Positions 10,161 to 20,506 of a DNA stretch of 64,000 nt are shown piece by piece; the first letter of the stretch is position 1, and each line of letters opens with the position of its first letter. The notes under the pieces are model-generated. The model saw nothing but the letters and a program-made list of their open reading frames with translations. It had not been told where the DNA came from and ran no database searches. The position numbers and the translations under genes are program-made. The DNA comes from Theocolax elegans (taxonomy: Eukaryota; Arthropoda; Insecta; Hymenoptera; Cerocephalidae). The stretch is from positions 43,544,711-43,608,710 of the forward strand of contig CM047425.1 of assembly GCA_026168455.1 (NCBI GenBank). Direction: 5' to 3'.

Positions 10161-10172
10161 AAAGTTATCGAT
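9668..10172. promoter_or_regulatory. Cluster of ATCGAT (DRE-like) motifs
   Basis: ATCGAT palindromes occur about ten times in 500 bases: near 9669, 9775, 9792, 9901, 9915, 9922, 10032, 10039, 10046 and 10167. One is the exact TATCGATA octamer (10031-10038). In Drosophila this octamer is bound by DREF and drives DNA-replication genes. Its position upstream of the DNA polymerase gene makes such a role plausible here, but that is inference. Confidence 0.5.
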
Positions 10173-10349
10173 TATCAATCGTCAACTTTCGGTCCAATCA
10201 ATTCGTGTTAGATACTGTAGCGTCACTCGGATCAGAAGAATGACAGTACATTTTCAAATTCGTGCAAAATTGTCGAATTTATGCATTTTTTCCATCACTG
10301 CGCATACAAGCCCGCCACTATTTTACCCTTCTTTGCGGGCTGGTGGCAC

Positions 10350-10385
10350 TATATAAAGGTGACGTTTCCGTCGAGATTTATCAGT
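10350..10385 (+). promoter_or_regulatory. Core promoter (TATA + Inr) of the rightward polymerase transcript
   Basis: TATATAAA (10350-10357) lies 33 bases upstream of the A in TCAGT (10381-10385), the arthropod initiator. This is the canonical spacing. The next genes are the 102-codon frame at 10457 and the polymerase. Confidence 0.7.
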
Positions 10386-10456
10386 GTTTCGGGATTATGC
10401 TTCCTCTTTTGCGTGAGACAAGGTGAAAAGAGTGTGTCTATCTGGAGAAGTCGGTA

Positions 10457-10765
10457 TTGTTGAGAATTGTTCACGTAATATTGAGTGTAGCGATTCAACG
10501 CGAACCAGTAGTCAAGCTATTTTGCACTGACAAGTGGCAGAAAAATTTGAAATACTGCACAATCAACGAATTGTTCAGTAGAATAAAGTATATTCTTTCG
10601 TATTGTAGTACCCGTACAATAATATATTTATACAATCGTGGAATTTTTGAAAATAAAAAAGAAATAATACGTGTCGTTGGTGCGTGTATTGCACGACGTG
10701 GTCAACACAATGTTTGTCAGCTGCAAGATCTTATGCTGCAGTATCGCACTATTCTCGATACGTAA
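10457..10765 (+). CDS. Hypothetical 102-aa frame, possible 5' exon of the polymerase gene
   Basis: This frame starts about 75 bases downstream of the TATA/Inr promoter and ends 20 codons before the polymerase frame opens. The sequence (for example CTDKWQKNLKYCTINELF and ACIARRGQHNVCQLQDL) matches nothing I know. Its last codons run into ATAC|GTAATA, which looks like a splice donor, and AAATTTCAG precedes the polymerase coding sequence at 10822. Splicing these would miss the reading frame by one base, so either an indel has occurred or the resemblance is chance. Confidence 0.4.
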   Translation: MLRIVHVILSVAIQREPVVKLFCTDKWQKNLKYCTINELFSRIKYILSYCSTRTIIYLYNRGIFENKKEIIRVVGACIARRGQHNVCQLQDLMLQYRTILDT

Positions 10766-10833
10766 TAAATTTTACAATAGCATAATTGACTTGTGCGATT
10801 TATAAAAATTCTGAAATTTCAGCTTTTGATGCA

Positions 10834-12295
10834 ATGATGACCGATGACGAGAGTGATGCTCTTCTATTGAGTGTAGACGCGACACCTGCTCGACCGTCAA
10901 TGCATTCGCTACCTATGGAGTCTGAGGATTCCAGCAGTACCGACACTACCGATGAGTCGTCAGATACCGATGAATGTAAGTCTACATTTTGCATACGTTT
11001 AACAAAAAAGAAAAAAGGCAGCGAAATAACTACCTATGAATTCAACAGGTCAGATAATCAGTGTGAGGCAGGTGTAAGCGGAGCCACTGCTCAATATATC
11101 GACATTCGCGAAGAATCAACGCGATTTTACCGACGATTCCAGCTACGAGGACACGAACTACTTGCAACTATAGTCCAATCACCAGCGGGGGCAGATGTAT
11201 GCAGCTGGTTAGAGAGGGCTGTTCATGAACTTTATGGCCGTGTAAGCGAAAACGTACGTCTCACGGATTATATAGGTGTGTCTGTCAATTCAGAATGGTT
11301 TCATCAGGGTCCTGTCTGGATTTCGTTTAGATGGATGCGCGATTTTCGGCCCAATGACTTGTTTGATTTGTTTGCTAGTGTAGCGCAAAGTAACGACGGT
11401 TTCGAAATTGACGATACGTTGAAAATAAGTGTCAATGTTGTCTCTGTACCGCAAGGTCGTGGACGAGTTAAGCTTACAACAGAGCACGTGTACAAGAGAT
11501 CAGACTGGATAGAAATTGCATCAATCTCAATCCTGGTCTCAGATCGGTGGCGAAACTGTGCTTAAACTCGTTGTGGGGTAAGTTTGGGCAGCGAGAAAAT
11601 ATGGGTAAGACCGAGTTGGTGAACGAACCACGACGACTCTACGAGCTTCTCATCAGTCCCGATGTCGAGGTTAGCTCAGTTTTACCGGTTAATGATGACA
11701 TGATGGATGTGTGTTGGCGTAATATTGACGGGACTGTTGAATCGTCATCACAGTGCAATGTGTGATTGCGGCTTATACCACGGCACTGGCACGATTAAAA
11801 CTTTTCTCCGAATGGGTGGCACTGGGCGAACGCGTTTTCTATTACGACACGGACTCTATCATATACGTGAGCAAAGACACGAGTGATGATTACGAGCCGG
11901 CGATTGGGCCGTTTTTGGGTAGTCTTACCGACGAATTGGCGTGTCACGGGGTGGGCACGTACATAACATCGTTTGTATCCAGCGGTCCGAAATTTTACGC
12001 GTACAAGTATCAAACACCAGACGGAAGCGAATCTTGCGTGTGTAAAATAAAAGGTATAAAATTAAATTTTGCTGCGAGTCGAAAAATCGATTTCGATTCG
12101 GTGCGTAAGTTAGTTCGAGGAGAAATACCACCAATATTTGTCGGCTTTGACGCTATACGACGCACTCCGTATCACGATGTTGTAATACGGCCTGAGTGTA
12201 AAAAATGCGAACCTGTGTACGAAAAGAGGCGATTTGTATCACTTAACCCATTAAGTCCCAACCGACCATTTCACAGTCGATTTGTTTTTGCTTAG
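10834..12295 (+). pseudogene. polB: Polinton family-B DNA polymerase, internally deleted and frameshifted
   Basis: The N-terminal part (to about 11510) matches the conserved leader of Polinton PolB proteins: an acidic stretch, then SAGADVCSW-like, YIGVSVNSEWF, and FASVAQSNDGFEIDDTLKIS ending VPQGRGRVKL. The sequence then jumps directly to motif B, NPGLRSVAKLCLNSLWGKFG (about 11525-11590), in another frame. The exonuclease domain, the protein-priming insertions and catalytic motif A are missing, which I estimate at about 2.5 kb. A one-base frameshift near 11755 separates the next part, which has motif C YDTDSI (about 11842) and the thumb region with YKYQTPDG and KIKGIKLN. It ends FHSRFVFA. The polymerase would have replicated the element by protein priming. 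Without motif A and the exonuclease it cannot function. Confidence 0.88.
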
Positions 12296-12312
12296 AAAAA
12301 ATAGAGAATAGA

Positions 12313-12604
12313 CTAGAATAAAAAAGGAAATGACTGTTTCTTATGTAAAATTACCTGCTCTATCTGAATTCAGCATCAGATTTTTGATATTTTCCACGGA
12401 AAATTCAATATAGCCGCTCAAAGTAAAAAAAAAATTCCATTTTTTGAAAATCGACTGTGGGCCTTTATTTTCTAATTTTGACGACAAAATCAAATGCACA
12501 TAGTAAAACGACTATTTGAAAAAAATGAAAATCTGATGCTGAATTCAGATAGAGCAGGTAATTTTACATAAGAAACAGTCATTTCCTTTTTTATTTTAGG
12601 CTAG
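12313..12604. mobile_element. Small palindromic MITE-like insertion
   Basis: Arms of about 65-75 bases (AATAAAAAAGGAAATGACTG ... and its mirror) flank a centre of roughly 150 bases. Both ends abut CTAG. It lies between the end of the polymerase and the open part of the next conserved frame, so it probably removed or displaced that gene's 5' end. Confidence 0.75.
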
Positions 12605-12827
12605 ACAAATTTGCCCGGAAGACCCGAAGTTTTTGCAGGAGGCGTATCAGGACGCGGTGGCCGAACCATTTCACTACCTCCTCGTCGATTTGCGGCAAGA
12701 TACGCCCGAAAATTGTCGATTTCGCGCCTGCCTGTTTTCCGATGACGACTATCAATACGTGTATGTACCACGCAGGCATATAAAAACCGCCACCTCGAGC
12801 AATAGGCTTCCAGTTGTGCGTGTGTGA
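12603..12827 (+). pseudogene. Conserved Polinton protein, 5' end lost (ICP...LLVDLRQDTP family)
   Basis: This open frame begins RQICPEDPKFLQEAYQDA directly after the palindrome and contains YLLVDLRQDTPENCRFR and YVPRR. A clearly homologous, more decayed copy is present in the second Polinton at 62178 (ICPYPEYPKFLQEAYMD). That two-copy conservation shows it is a genuine Polinton gene. The function is not known to me. The first ATG (12633) is inside the conserved block, so the original start was upstream and has been lost to the insertion. Its stop overlaps the start region of the next gene. Confidence 0.7.
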
Positions 12828-13093
12828 TGGGTCGAGTGAGACGTCAGCCTTTCGGGCAAAGATATTTCGATGTTTTGAGGACGTTGTGTCATTTGAATGG
12901 TGCACAACGTGCTGCTTTACTACGGCTAGCAGATATAAAACTAGTGACGCATATGCGCGAGTGCGCACTCAATATTTTACGAGGTAATATACCCCTCACC
13001 AAGTCGTACAAACGAAAATTGCGTAAACACGCCACGTTATTGCGCGCTCTTGCGGCCTCTCGTAAATCTTTGACGTTGAGGAAAAAAATTTGA
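12824..13093 (+). CDS. Conserved small basic Polinton protein
   Basis: This is an 89-residue basic protein overlapping the previous frame by four bases (ATGGGTCG after GTGTGATG). Its middle, ECALNILRGNIPLTKSYKRK followed by LRKHATLLRALA and ending SRKSLTLRKKI, is the pattern of a small ORF present in many Polintons and adintovirus-like elements. In those elements it is thought to be a virion core or structural accessory, but its function is unproven. Usual copies end with a short RGGF-like tail, which is absent here, so the C-terminus may be cut short by the TGA at 13091. Confidence 0.6.
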   Translation: MMGRVRRQPFGQRYFDVLRTLCHLNGAQRAALLRLADIKLVTHMRECALNILRGNIPLTKSYKRKLRKHATLLRALAASRKSLTLRKKI

Positions 13094-13143
13094 ATTAAAG
13101 CTACCGCCATTGTACCGTTAATTGTGAAACCTGTTTTATCGAC

Positions 13144-14196
13144 ATGGAGCATGCAAGAAAAATGATTTTAATTTCAGCAGAGTGTGTCGGAAGTGCGACG
13201 ACAACGATGATGATGATGACGGACAAGAGGAAGAAGACGAAGAAGTGTGTGGGGCAAAATATGTCGCAAGAGGCGGTGCGAATGTTGGGTGGGAAGGAAC
13301 CACACACGGTGCAAACACCAGGCACGGTGGCAACGCGACTGGATGCCGAAATGAGTAGAATTCTCCATTCCTCGTCGGAGTTGAGCGAGCGGGAAAAGTC
13401 AATGTTGTACGAACAAGCGCTGCAGCGATACCTGCGATGCACAAAACGAAGTAACAGCAATGCTCTCAATAATAATAATAATAATGATAATAAAGCATTG
13501 AACGTAGAAAAAGTAGAACAAGACGAAGAAGAAGAAGAGGAAGAAGAGGGGGGAGGAGGAGAAGGAGAAGGAGAAGAGACACGGGTTCGCAATAACGTGG
13601 AAAATACACTGGAGCAACAGATTATCGACGGTATGCCAAAAAAATTTCGCGAAAAAGCAAAGAATCTCATCGGTCGATTAAAGCAGGCGAATAATATATC
13701 GTGGGACCAGTACGGTAGAATCACGCTAGATGGTACGCTACTTCATCGCACTAATAACCTGACAGATCTCGTTAACGAGGCTATGAGGAGTAGAAAAAGA
13801 TCGCCACCACACGGCTACCATCAGTTTGCTCGTATACTGCGAAAAGCAGACATACCACGAGAATTTATTGGTAATAATCGTCTTTGGCAAGCTGTTGCCC
13901 AAGATCCATCGTCGTTGTCGTCGGATCAGTCTTCTTCGTACGATTCCGCCACAGCTTTCGAGGATAAGAGAGAGGGACGGGAGGAGGAGGAGGAGGAGAA
14001 AGAGGGGGAGCAGGAGCGTGTAAAGGAATTAAATTTTAGCGTTTTAAGAAAAAAATTGAAGAATAAAGATTTGCGAAAAAGGGGGAGGTCCGAAGACGAG
14101 GGTGTTAACACATCTTTAGTTTTACGCAAAAAACCGCGGGAAACTGAACCGCTAAAATGGAGTCGTCTGACGAGAATAAGCAGCAAGAAAGAATAA
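13144..14196 (+). CDS. Conserved Polinton protein of unknown function, acidic
   Basis: This frame has 350 residues. An N-terminal block (RLDAEMSRILHSS, then LSEREKSMLYEQALQRYL) is followed by an Asn run and a Glu/Gly-rich acidic stretch. A second conserved block follows (DGMPKKFREKAKNLIGRL, ISWDQYGRITLDG, PPHGYHQFARILRKADIP). The C-terminal tail is acidic then strongly basic. The second block is present in the second Polinton at 62412-62911 with the same order of motifs, which confirms it as an element gene. It lies between the small basic gene and the PLA2-like gene and overlaps the latter by 40 bases. No catalytic motif is visible. A scaffold or minor virion role is a guess. The first 50 residues are low-complexity, so the real start may be a later ATG such as 13261. 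Confidence 0.65.
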   Translation: MEHARKMILISAECVGSATTTMMMMTDKRKKTKKCVGQNMSQEAVRMLGGKEPHTVQTPGTVATRLDAEMSRILHSSSELSEREKSMLYEQALQRYLRCTKRSNSNALNNNNNNDNKALNVEKVEQDEEEEEEEEGGGGEGEGEETRVRNNVENTLEQQIIDGMPKKFREKAKNLIGRLKQANNISWDQYGRITLDGTLLHRTNNLTDLVNEAMRSRKRSPPHGYHQFARILRKADIPREFIGNNRLWQAVAQDPSSLSSDQSSSYDSATAFEDKREGREEEEEEKEGEQERVKELNFSVLRKKLKNKDLRKRGRSEDEGVNTSLVLRKKPRETEPLKWSRLTRISSKKE

Positions 14197-14612
14197 GTGA
14201 CGACTATAGTGCACTGGACAATGTGATCAATGGAATGCCGTTTGAGCTACATCTACCGGGATATCAATTCTTGGGGCCCGGTACGCATGTTGAGGAACGT
14301 CTGAAGCGTGGTGAGAGGGGTATCAATCCACTTGATGCAGCCTGCCTCGAACACGATCTCGCATACTCGGATGAAAATGTTGACCGTTGGCGTGCCGATC
14401 GACGGTTAGCCGAGCGCGCTTTTTCGAGAATGTTGTCTAAAAGTGTGGATGGCGAGGAGAAAACTGCAGCTATTATTACCGTATTTTGCATGGTCAGCAA
14501 GATTGTTGTCGACAAGATTTTCAGACGTCTCAAAAAGTGTATAAGACGTCGTAAGCGACGGTATAGAAGATCCGTAGTAGATAAGGGAGAAGCAGATGAG
14601 GAGAACGCTTGA
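14157..14612 (+). CDS. Phospholipase A2-like protein (viral-type PLA2)
   Basis: This 151-residue frame carries the two hallmarks of secreted and parvoviral PLA2 domains. The first is a calcium-loop sequence FLGPGT (residues 38-43). The second, about 20 residues later, is the catalytic helix DAACLEHDLAYSD, with the His-Asp pair at 66-67 and a Tyr at 70. The C-terminus is very basic (FRRLKKCIRRRKRRYRR), suited to nucleic acid or nuclear targeting. In parvoviruses the PLA2 domain sits in a capsid protein and breaches endosomes. PLA2-like proteins are also known from adintovirus-type Polintons. No disulfide-rich secretory body is present, so it is the short viral type. It overlaps both neighbours (40 bases upstream, 17 downstream) and appears intact. 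Confidence 0.8.
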   Translation: MESSDENKQQERISDDYSALDNVINGMPFELHLPGYQFLGPGTHVEERLKRGERGINPLDAACLEHDLAYSDENVDRWRADRRLAERAFSRMLSKSVDGEEKTAAIITVFCMVSKIVVDKIFRRLKKCIRRRKRRYRRSVVDKGEADEENA

Positions 14613-15678
14613 AAATTTGTATTACGGTTTACCGGGACCGACTGCCTACGCTGGTGGCGGTAAACTCTTGTACGAAACGCGTAAAAAATACCGTCCACAG
14701 GAGGTGGACGAGTGGCTTGAAAGTCAAGATGCATATACTTTGCACAAATTGGTGCGGCATCAATTTCCACGTCGAAATTACGCAGTTTTCAGTCCATACG
14801 AGGTGTGGGAGGCCGATTTGGCTGATTTCAGATCGTTAAAAACTTATAATGACGAGTACACGTACCTGCTCGTCGTTATAGATGTGCTGTCAAAGTACGC
14901 GTGGGTTGAGCCGCTCTTTGACAAAAGTACAAAGTCTGTTGCCGTGGCGCTTGAACGGATACTCAGTGCGAATCAGGATAAGCGTCCTCTGTACTTTCAA
15001 ACAGACAGGGGTAAAGAGTTTGTCGGATGCGAGGTTAGTCGGTTGCTGAAAAAGAATGGTATTACATATAGGACCGTGCGCGATCCTGACGTCAAAGCAG
15101 CGGTAGCTGAGCGATTTATTAGAACATTGAAGGGATGTATTTGGCGCTATTTTACCCACCTACATACTAGACGATACATTGATGTGTTGCAAGATGTGGT
15201 CAAGTCGTACCACGATTCGTGGCACAGTGGTATAAGAATGCCACCTTCCACGGTAAATTTGCATAATGCGGCAACAGCTCGGGAAAATTTGGCGCGACGC
15301 TACAAGCTAAAACGTGTACGACAGCCTAAATACCATGTTGATGACCTGGTACGGGTCAGTCGAGCAAAGACTATCTTTAACAAAGCATACGAGGGCGGCT
15401 GGACACTGGAATTGTTTAAAATTGTACGTGTGGATAGAGCGCGATTGCCAGCTGTGTACATTTTGGAGGATCTCGCGGGTGAGCAAATTGACGGGTTCTT
15501 TTACGAGCAGCAATTGAGCAGAGTACGAAAAGAGCTGACAAATTCGGTATTTGAAATTGATGAGGTACTTCGAAGTAGGGGTAAAGGCAATAAGAGACAA
15601 TACTTTGTCAGTTGGAAGGAGTATCCCGAGAAATTTAATTCCTGGGTGTCTGGCAAGGATTTAAAGAATTTACAATGA
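14596..15678 (+). CDS. int: Polinton retroviral-type integrase with chromodomain
   Basis: This frame has 360 residues and is uninterrupted. The leader (YYGLPGPTAYAGG, VDEWLESQDAYTLHKLV) is typical of Polinton integrases. The DDE core has D74 in WEADLADF, D137 in FQTDRGKEF and E172 in AVAERFIRTLKG, giving the DD35E spacing. An SH3-like region follows (YHVDDLVRVSRA). The C-terminus is a chromodomain, FEIDEVLRSRG...QYFVSWKEYPEKFNSWV, at about residues 318-356. The enzyme joins element ends to target DNA and makes the 6-bp duplication seen here; the chromodomain may steer it to chromatin. All catalytic residues are present. It overlaps the PLA2-like gene by 17 bases and the penton gene by 4 (ATGA). 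Confidence 0.93.
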   Translation: MRRTLENLYYGLPGPTAYAGGGKLLYETRKKYRPQEVDEWLESQDAYTLHKLVRHQFPRRNYAVFSPYEVWEADLADFRSLKTYNDEYTYLLVVIDVLSKYAWVEPLFDKSTKSVAVALERILSANQDKRPLYFQTDRGKEFVGCEVSRLLKKNGITYRTVRDPDVKAAVAERFIRTLKGCIWRYFTHLHTRRYIDVLQDVVKSYHDSWHSGIRMPPSTVNLHNAATARENLARRYKLKRVRQPKYHVDDLVRVSRAKTIFNKAYEGGWTLELFKIVRVDRARLPAVYILEDLAGEQIDGFFYEQQLSRVRKELTNSVFEIDEVLRSRGKGNKRQYFVSWKEYPEKFNSWVSGKDLKNLQ

Positions 15679-16458
15679 AGGAGGAATTTGACATGACACT
15701 GCCGAGTAGTAGTAGCAGAAGTGTATTTCCGGAGAACACGGCTACACATTTTACGACACTGTTACCGCAAAATTTTTACTTGCACGGAGAGTGGTGTGTG
15801 GGTCTATATGAAATACATATACCACTCACTTTCCAGCATATATCATCGGAGGTGGAGGGGGAGAAGGATGTCATTCACGAGACGATATCGAAACGTCATC
15901 AAGTGCCGAGATTAAGCCTGGAGTATATCACGATATTGCGAGTCTCTTGGAGGAAATAAACAGCCTTAATGGTGTGGAAGGCCATCTCACGTTTGAGGTT
16001 CAATGCGGCGGTTACATTCAATCACCTGTGCGTGTACAGAGGAGTGTGCAAATTACATTCACACATTCACTCTGTCAAAAAAACTACGTAGAATACAGGG
16101 TCTGGAAAATGAAAAAGTAATCTCGTGTGTGGGCGAGGAGGAGCATCGTGTTATCGGCAATCGTCCTGCAAATCTGAGTAATGGAGTGCCAAATGTTTTG
16201 ATGGTATATAGCAGTATCTGTCAGCCATATGTCACGGGTGACACAAACTCACGATTTCTGCAAGTTGTACCGTTACATTTGCAAAATTATACGTACGGTG
16301 CGACCGAGATAAGAGGTTTCGCACCAGTCATGTATCTACCACTACTCTCCTCGTCCTTTCAAACAATCGAGTTTGATATAAGAAATGAACAGGGTGAATT
16401 TGTACCATTTGACTATGGAACGTTGACCGTGATACTTCATTTCAAACGCACAGGCTAA
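15675..16458 (+). pseudogene. Polinton penton (minor capsid, single jelly-roll) protein, two frameshifts
   Basis: The start, EEFDMTLPSSSSRSVFPENT then HFTTLLPQNFYLHGEWCVGL, matches the N-terminus of Polinton penton proteins. The C-terminal part (VLMVYSSICQPYVTGD, FAPVMYLPLLSSSFQTIEFD, GTLTVILHFK) is the conserved second half. The coding sequence changes frame twice: near 15905-15915, where the first frame runs on to a stop at 15959, and near 16060-16080, just before LSKKLRRIQGL. The middle frame (VYHDIASLLEEINSLNG) is readable between them. In the virion this protein would occupy the five-fold vertices. It starts by ATGA overlap with the integrase stop. Confidence 0.8.
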
Positions 16459-16461
16459 AAA

Positions 16462-16728
16462 ATGTCAGATTTTGACGAATTGTTTGGCGGTCAGGGGGAG
16501 GAGGAACTCAACACATTCACTAAAATGCAAAGTGGTGGTGGTGGTGGTGGTGGTTATCGTACACAGTTGGGTGGTGGTGTGGGTAGCCTTTTAAATGGTT
16601 TAAGTCGTCGTGCCATGCCTATGATAAAACGTGGTGGTGTAGCTGTCCGTAAGGAGGCCATTCGTGCAGGTAGACGATTTGCTGGTGACGTTGCTATCGC
16701 CAGACTACCAATCAAAAATGCTTTTCGT
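16462..16728 (+). pseudogene. Gly-rich basic Polinton protein, 5' half, cut by the Penelope insertion
   Basis: The frame starts three bases after the penton stop (MSDFDELFGGQGEEEL), then has a Gly run and GVGSLLNGLSRRAMPMIKRG, a pattern found in a small structural gene of many Polintons. Comparison with adenovirus core proteins has been suggested for this class, but I cannot confirm it. At 16728 the Penelope-like element begins; beyond this the open frame (to 16863) is element sequence. The 3' half resumes at about 22891. Confidence 0.65.
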
Positions 16729-17529
16729 AGATTAGGTATTGTATCGATAATTGATGAACACACTGTATTGTTTACATTACATTGCAACGTTTCGATGGAA
16801 ATTCTCCATCCTCTTCAGGCATTACCTTTATTACATATATTTTACATTTTTAGATTAGAATAACAAGATTGAATATACATATATTATAATTATTATATTG
16901 GTAACTTACTACACGTCAATATTCATTAAAATTTATAAAAATTCTTTCGTAGTATCTCTGAATCGTTGCACTATGAATTAAAGACTAAGTATAATAAATA
17001 CATATTCTCGAAGATAAGTATTGCACAGAAGTTAAGGTTATATAGCCAAAATTTACCTCTCCTTTATGTGATTTACACATTATTATAAAAATAGAAATCA
17101 ATAAAATAAAATAAATAAATAAATAAACAATAAATAAATAAATAAATAAATAATTGGAACAAAACACAACGTATTTAACACAAAGAAAAAGCAAAAGCAG
17201 TCAGGTAAACACGAATGAAAACATGACAGACGGTTATTATATGAGTCATTTAAATCTTATTGACATGCGCAATTATGTACAATTATTAGATAAGCGCGCG
17301 AAATATTATAATACGGCGCGAAAATTCAAAACTTGTAATTGTATATTATAAGTGTAAATTCATGATAGGGAAATTAATACATGATAATACTTTTAATATT
17401 TAATTAATACATTATTTTTACTTAAAAATTATTTTTACCAAAACTCAAATCACTCATAATACAATTAATCCGCGGCTATTGTAACCTGACTAGAAATTAG
17501 TTAAGAACTAAAGGAGAAATAAATATTAG

Positions 17530-20472
17530 CTATCTATAATTTACTTTCATTTTATTAACAATATCCTTATAGTGATGACTAAGATTTCTAACATCCTCCT
17601 TTACATTTATAGGATCATTTTCTAATTTAATATGAAGCATTTCAGATATAATTCTCTTTCTCCAATTGCATTCCTTATCAACAATTTTTACATTTTCAAA
17701 ATCAAAAGAATGATTATAATCACTAATATGATCATTAATTACATATTGATTGTTTGATTTCTTTGTATTAGATATATGTTCCTTTATTCTACATTTTAAC
17801 TGTCGTTTAGTTTCTCCAATATATGCCGAATTACAATCTTTACACTTTATTCTATACACTACGTTAGTTTCGGAGTCTCTGGAATTTTTATCTTTTCCTC
17901 TCACAATGATACTGTTAAAGTTATTAGGAATTTTTGGTACCACTCTAATATTGTTATATTTCAAAGAACTTTTGGTTTTTTCATAAAAATCAGGTATATA
18001 AGGAATACAAAGTGTTGTTATGTAATTTTTATTATTATTAATACGATTGTTAGTACTTTTTTCTTCATTATGTCTTATTTTTTCCAACCTCTTTCGTATA
18101 TTATTATGAATAAAATCTCTAGGATAATTATTTATTTTTAAGAATTCTTTAACTATTTCAATATTAGATTCATGGAATTTGTTATGTGCTAAAAGTATAG
18201 CTTTGTCAACTAAAGTAAAAATCATAGCCCTTTTTTGAGCTGTTGTGTGATTGGACTCCAAATTTAAAAATCTACCAGAAAACGTATTTTTTCTGTACCA
18301 ATTAGTAATTATTTTATTATTCTCAGTTACAATTAACGACACTTCTAAAAAATTAATACTTCTATTTTTCTCTTTTTCACAAGTGAATACTAATCTTTGG
18401 TGATAATTATTAAATGTTTTTAATACTAATTCTAATTTATTTTCTGGAATACACATAATGGTATCATCTACATATCTGTAGTAAAAAACTGGTTTAAAGT
18501 CTAATTTATCTAAACATTCTTCTTCTAAATCACTCATAACTAAATTTGCAAAAGTTGGACTAACTGGACTTCCCATTGGAGAACCGAAAGTTTGTTGATA
18601 ATATTTATTATTCCATTGAAAAAAAGTATTATTCATTAAAAAGTTTACGATACAGATTAATTCATCCAGTGGAATATTATATTTCGTTAAAATTAAGTGG
18701 TATTTTTTTTCTATGCTCTTTATAACTAAATCTAAAGGAATATTAGTAAAAAGAGAAACTACATCTAAGGAAACTAAAATATATTGATCAGGTATGTCAC
18801 AGTTTTTAATTTTATCAATTAAATCTTTACTATTTTTGACAAAAGATTTTGCATTATTAACACTATTTGTAATAATTTTATCAATAAATTTAGATAATAT
18901 ATACGTAGGACTACCTATACTCGATACGATTGGTCTTAGTGGAATATCAGGTTTATGTATTTTAGGTAGTCCGTAAATTTTTGGTAATGTCGTGTCCGTC
19001 TGTGTAAGAGAATTATTATATTTTTTACCAAAAAATTCCAAATTATTCCATCTTTGCATAATTTTGTAGGTGTCCTTTTGTAATTTACTTAACGGATTCT
19101 TGTTAATTAACTTATATGTGCTTTTGTCTGAAATAAGTTTATCCATTTTTTCATTATAGCTATTTCTATCTATTGCTACCGTAACATTACCTTTGTCTGC
19201 TAGTGTAAAAAAAATATTACTATTCTGTTTAAGAAAAAATTTTGATTGTTTCAACCTCTGTGCAAAAAGCCTATCCTCATATCTAATATGTGTTGTTTTT
19301 TTTAAAGAATTTTTCATACATTCACTTATGTTCTTTCTAATGAGATTCCCCGTATCTGGTAACAATTCATTACAATCAATCATTTGTTCAATATTCTTTA
19401 TGGTTTCAATTACATTACATTTATTTAACTCTGTTTGTTTATTAAATTTTTGTCCTAATGATACCGTATCAATTATATCAGACGGAATATCTATTTCTGT
19501 TAAATTAACAAACCATTTATTTGTCGCGTCCCGACGAAAATTATATTATTATTTTTCGTAAAAAGTACTGCGTAGTTTAGAATAAAAATAGGGCGTAGAA
19601 AACGAACAAAATAAGGTTGATCAAGAATTATTCTAAGTAAATGCAGTAATATAAAATAGAACTAAGGAACAGATTATTTTACGAGTGTTTCAAACGAAAC
19701 AGAGACTGATAAGTAGAGTTGAAGATATTATTCAAAGCCAATACGCATATAAGCGGGATCGCCGATAGTGAGATCGAAACGAAGGGTTACGCAAGAGTTT
19801 TTTTGTACTGCACTATAAAATCAATGCTCGGAGAAGAACCGGCAATGGGAAACATCGACTAGAAAATTCGAGCATTAGAAGGAAGTAATAAATTAAGCCG
19901 TTCTTTGGATAACGTCGCAGTAATAAAAGGGGGACAGCAAATTCTCCGAATTAACTACGAAGCGATACAGAGAATGCATGGGGTTCGATAATTTTTAACT
20001 ACGCACATCTAACGGTCCAATCGGGTGCAAGCACAGAAAAATCGAGAACTACTTACACAATCTCCATATAAGGCAAAGTGTAAGACAAGGCGAAGCGTAA
20101 GACAAGGACAGATGCATAGGATTTTAGGGTATATAAAGAGGACCCAGAAGAGACACAGGCACTCCTAAATTTTCATCTAAAGCTTTCGCAAGGCGAAGCT
20201 CTGCTGGTCAACTCTTTGATTTTTATTCGAGGGCGTGGCTCTGCTACTTGAACTTTAAAGTAATACGTATTAAAAATCACGAGAGGAATCGAGACGTATC
20301 ATTGACATCTACAAGCCATAGTCGAGGAACTACGACTTCGACATCTGGAAATCGTCGAGCTCCAACAGCATACACATCTAACGTCGACGCCCGCAGGTCT
20401 AGCAGGACATTATCCGGGAATCTGACACCGCTACCCACGTTCAAGGCGGACCTTCGTTCCTCACCGAATATA

Positions 20473-20506
<34 letters not shown>

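Noticed and set aside
13101..13724. 207-codon Ser/Pro/Leu frame on the - strand
   Set aside because: Antisense of the acidic low-complexity part of the plus-strand Polinton protein.
16735..16863. C-terminal extension of the Gly-rich protein
   Set aside because: This part is the terminal sequence of the Penelope-like element, repeated in inverse at 22720-22848.
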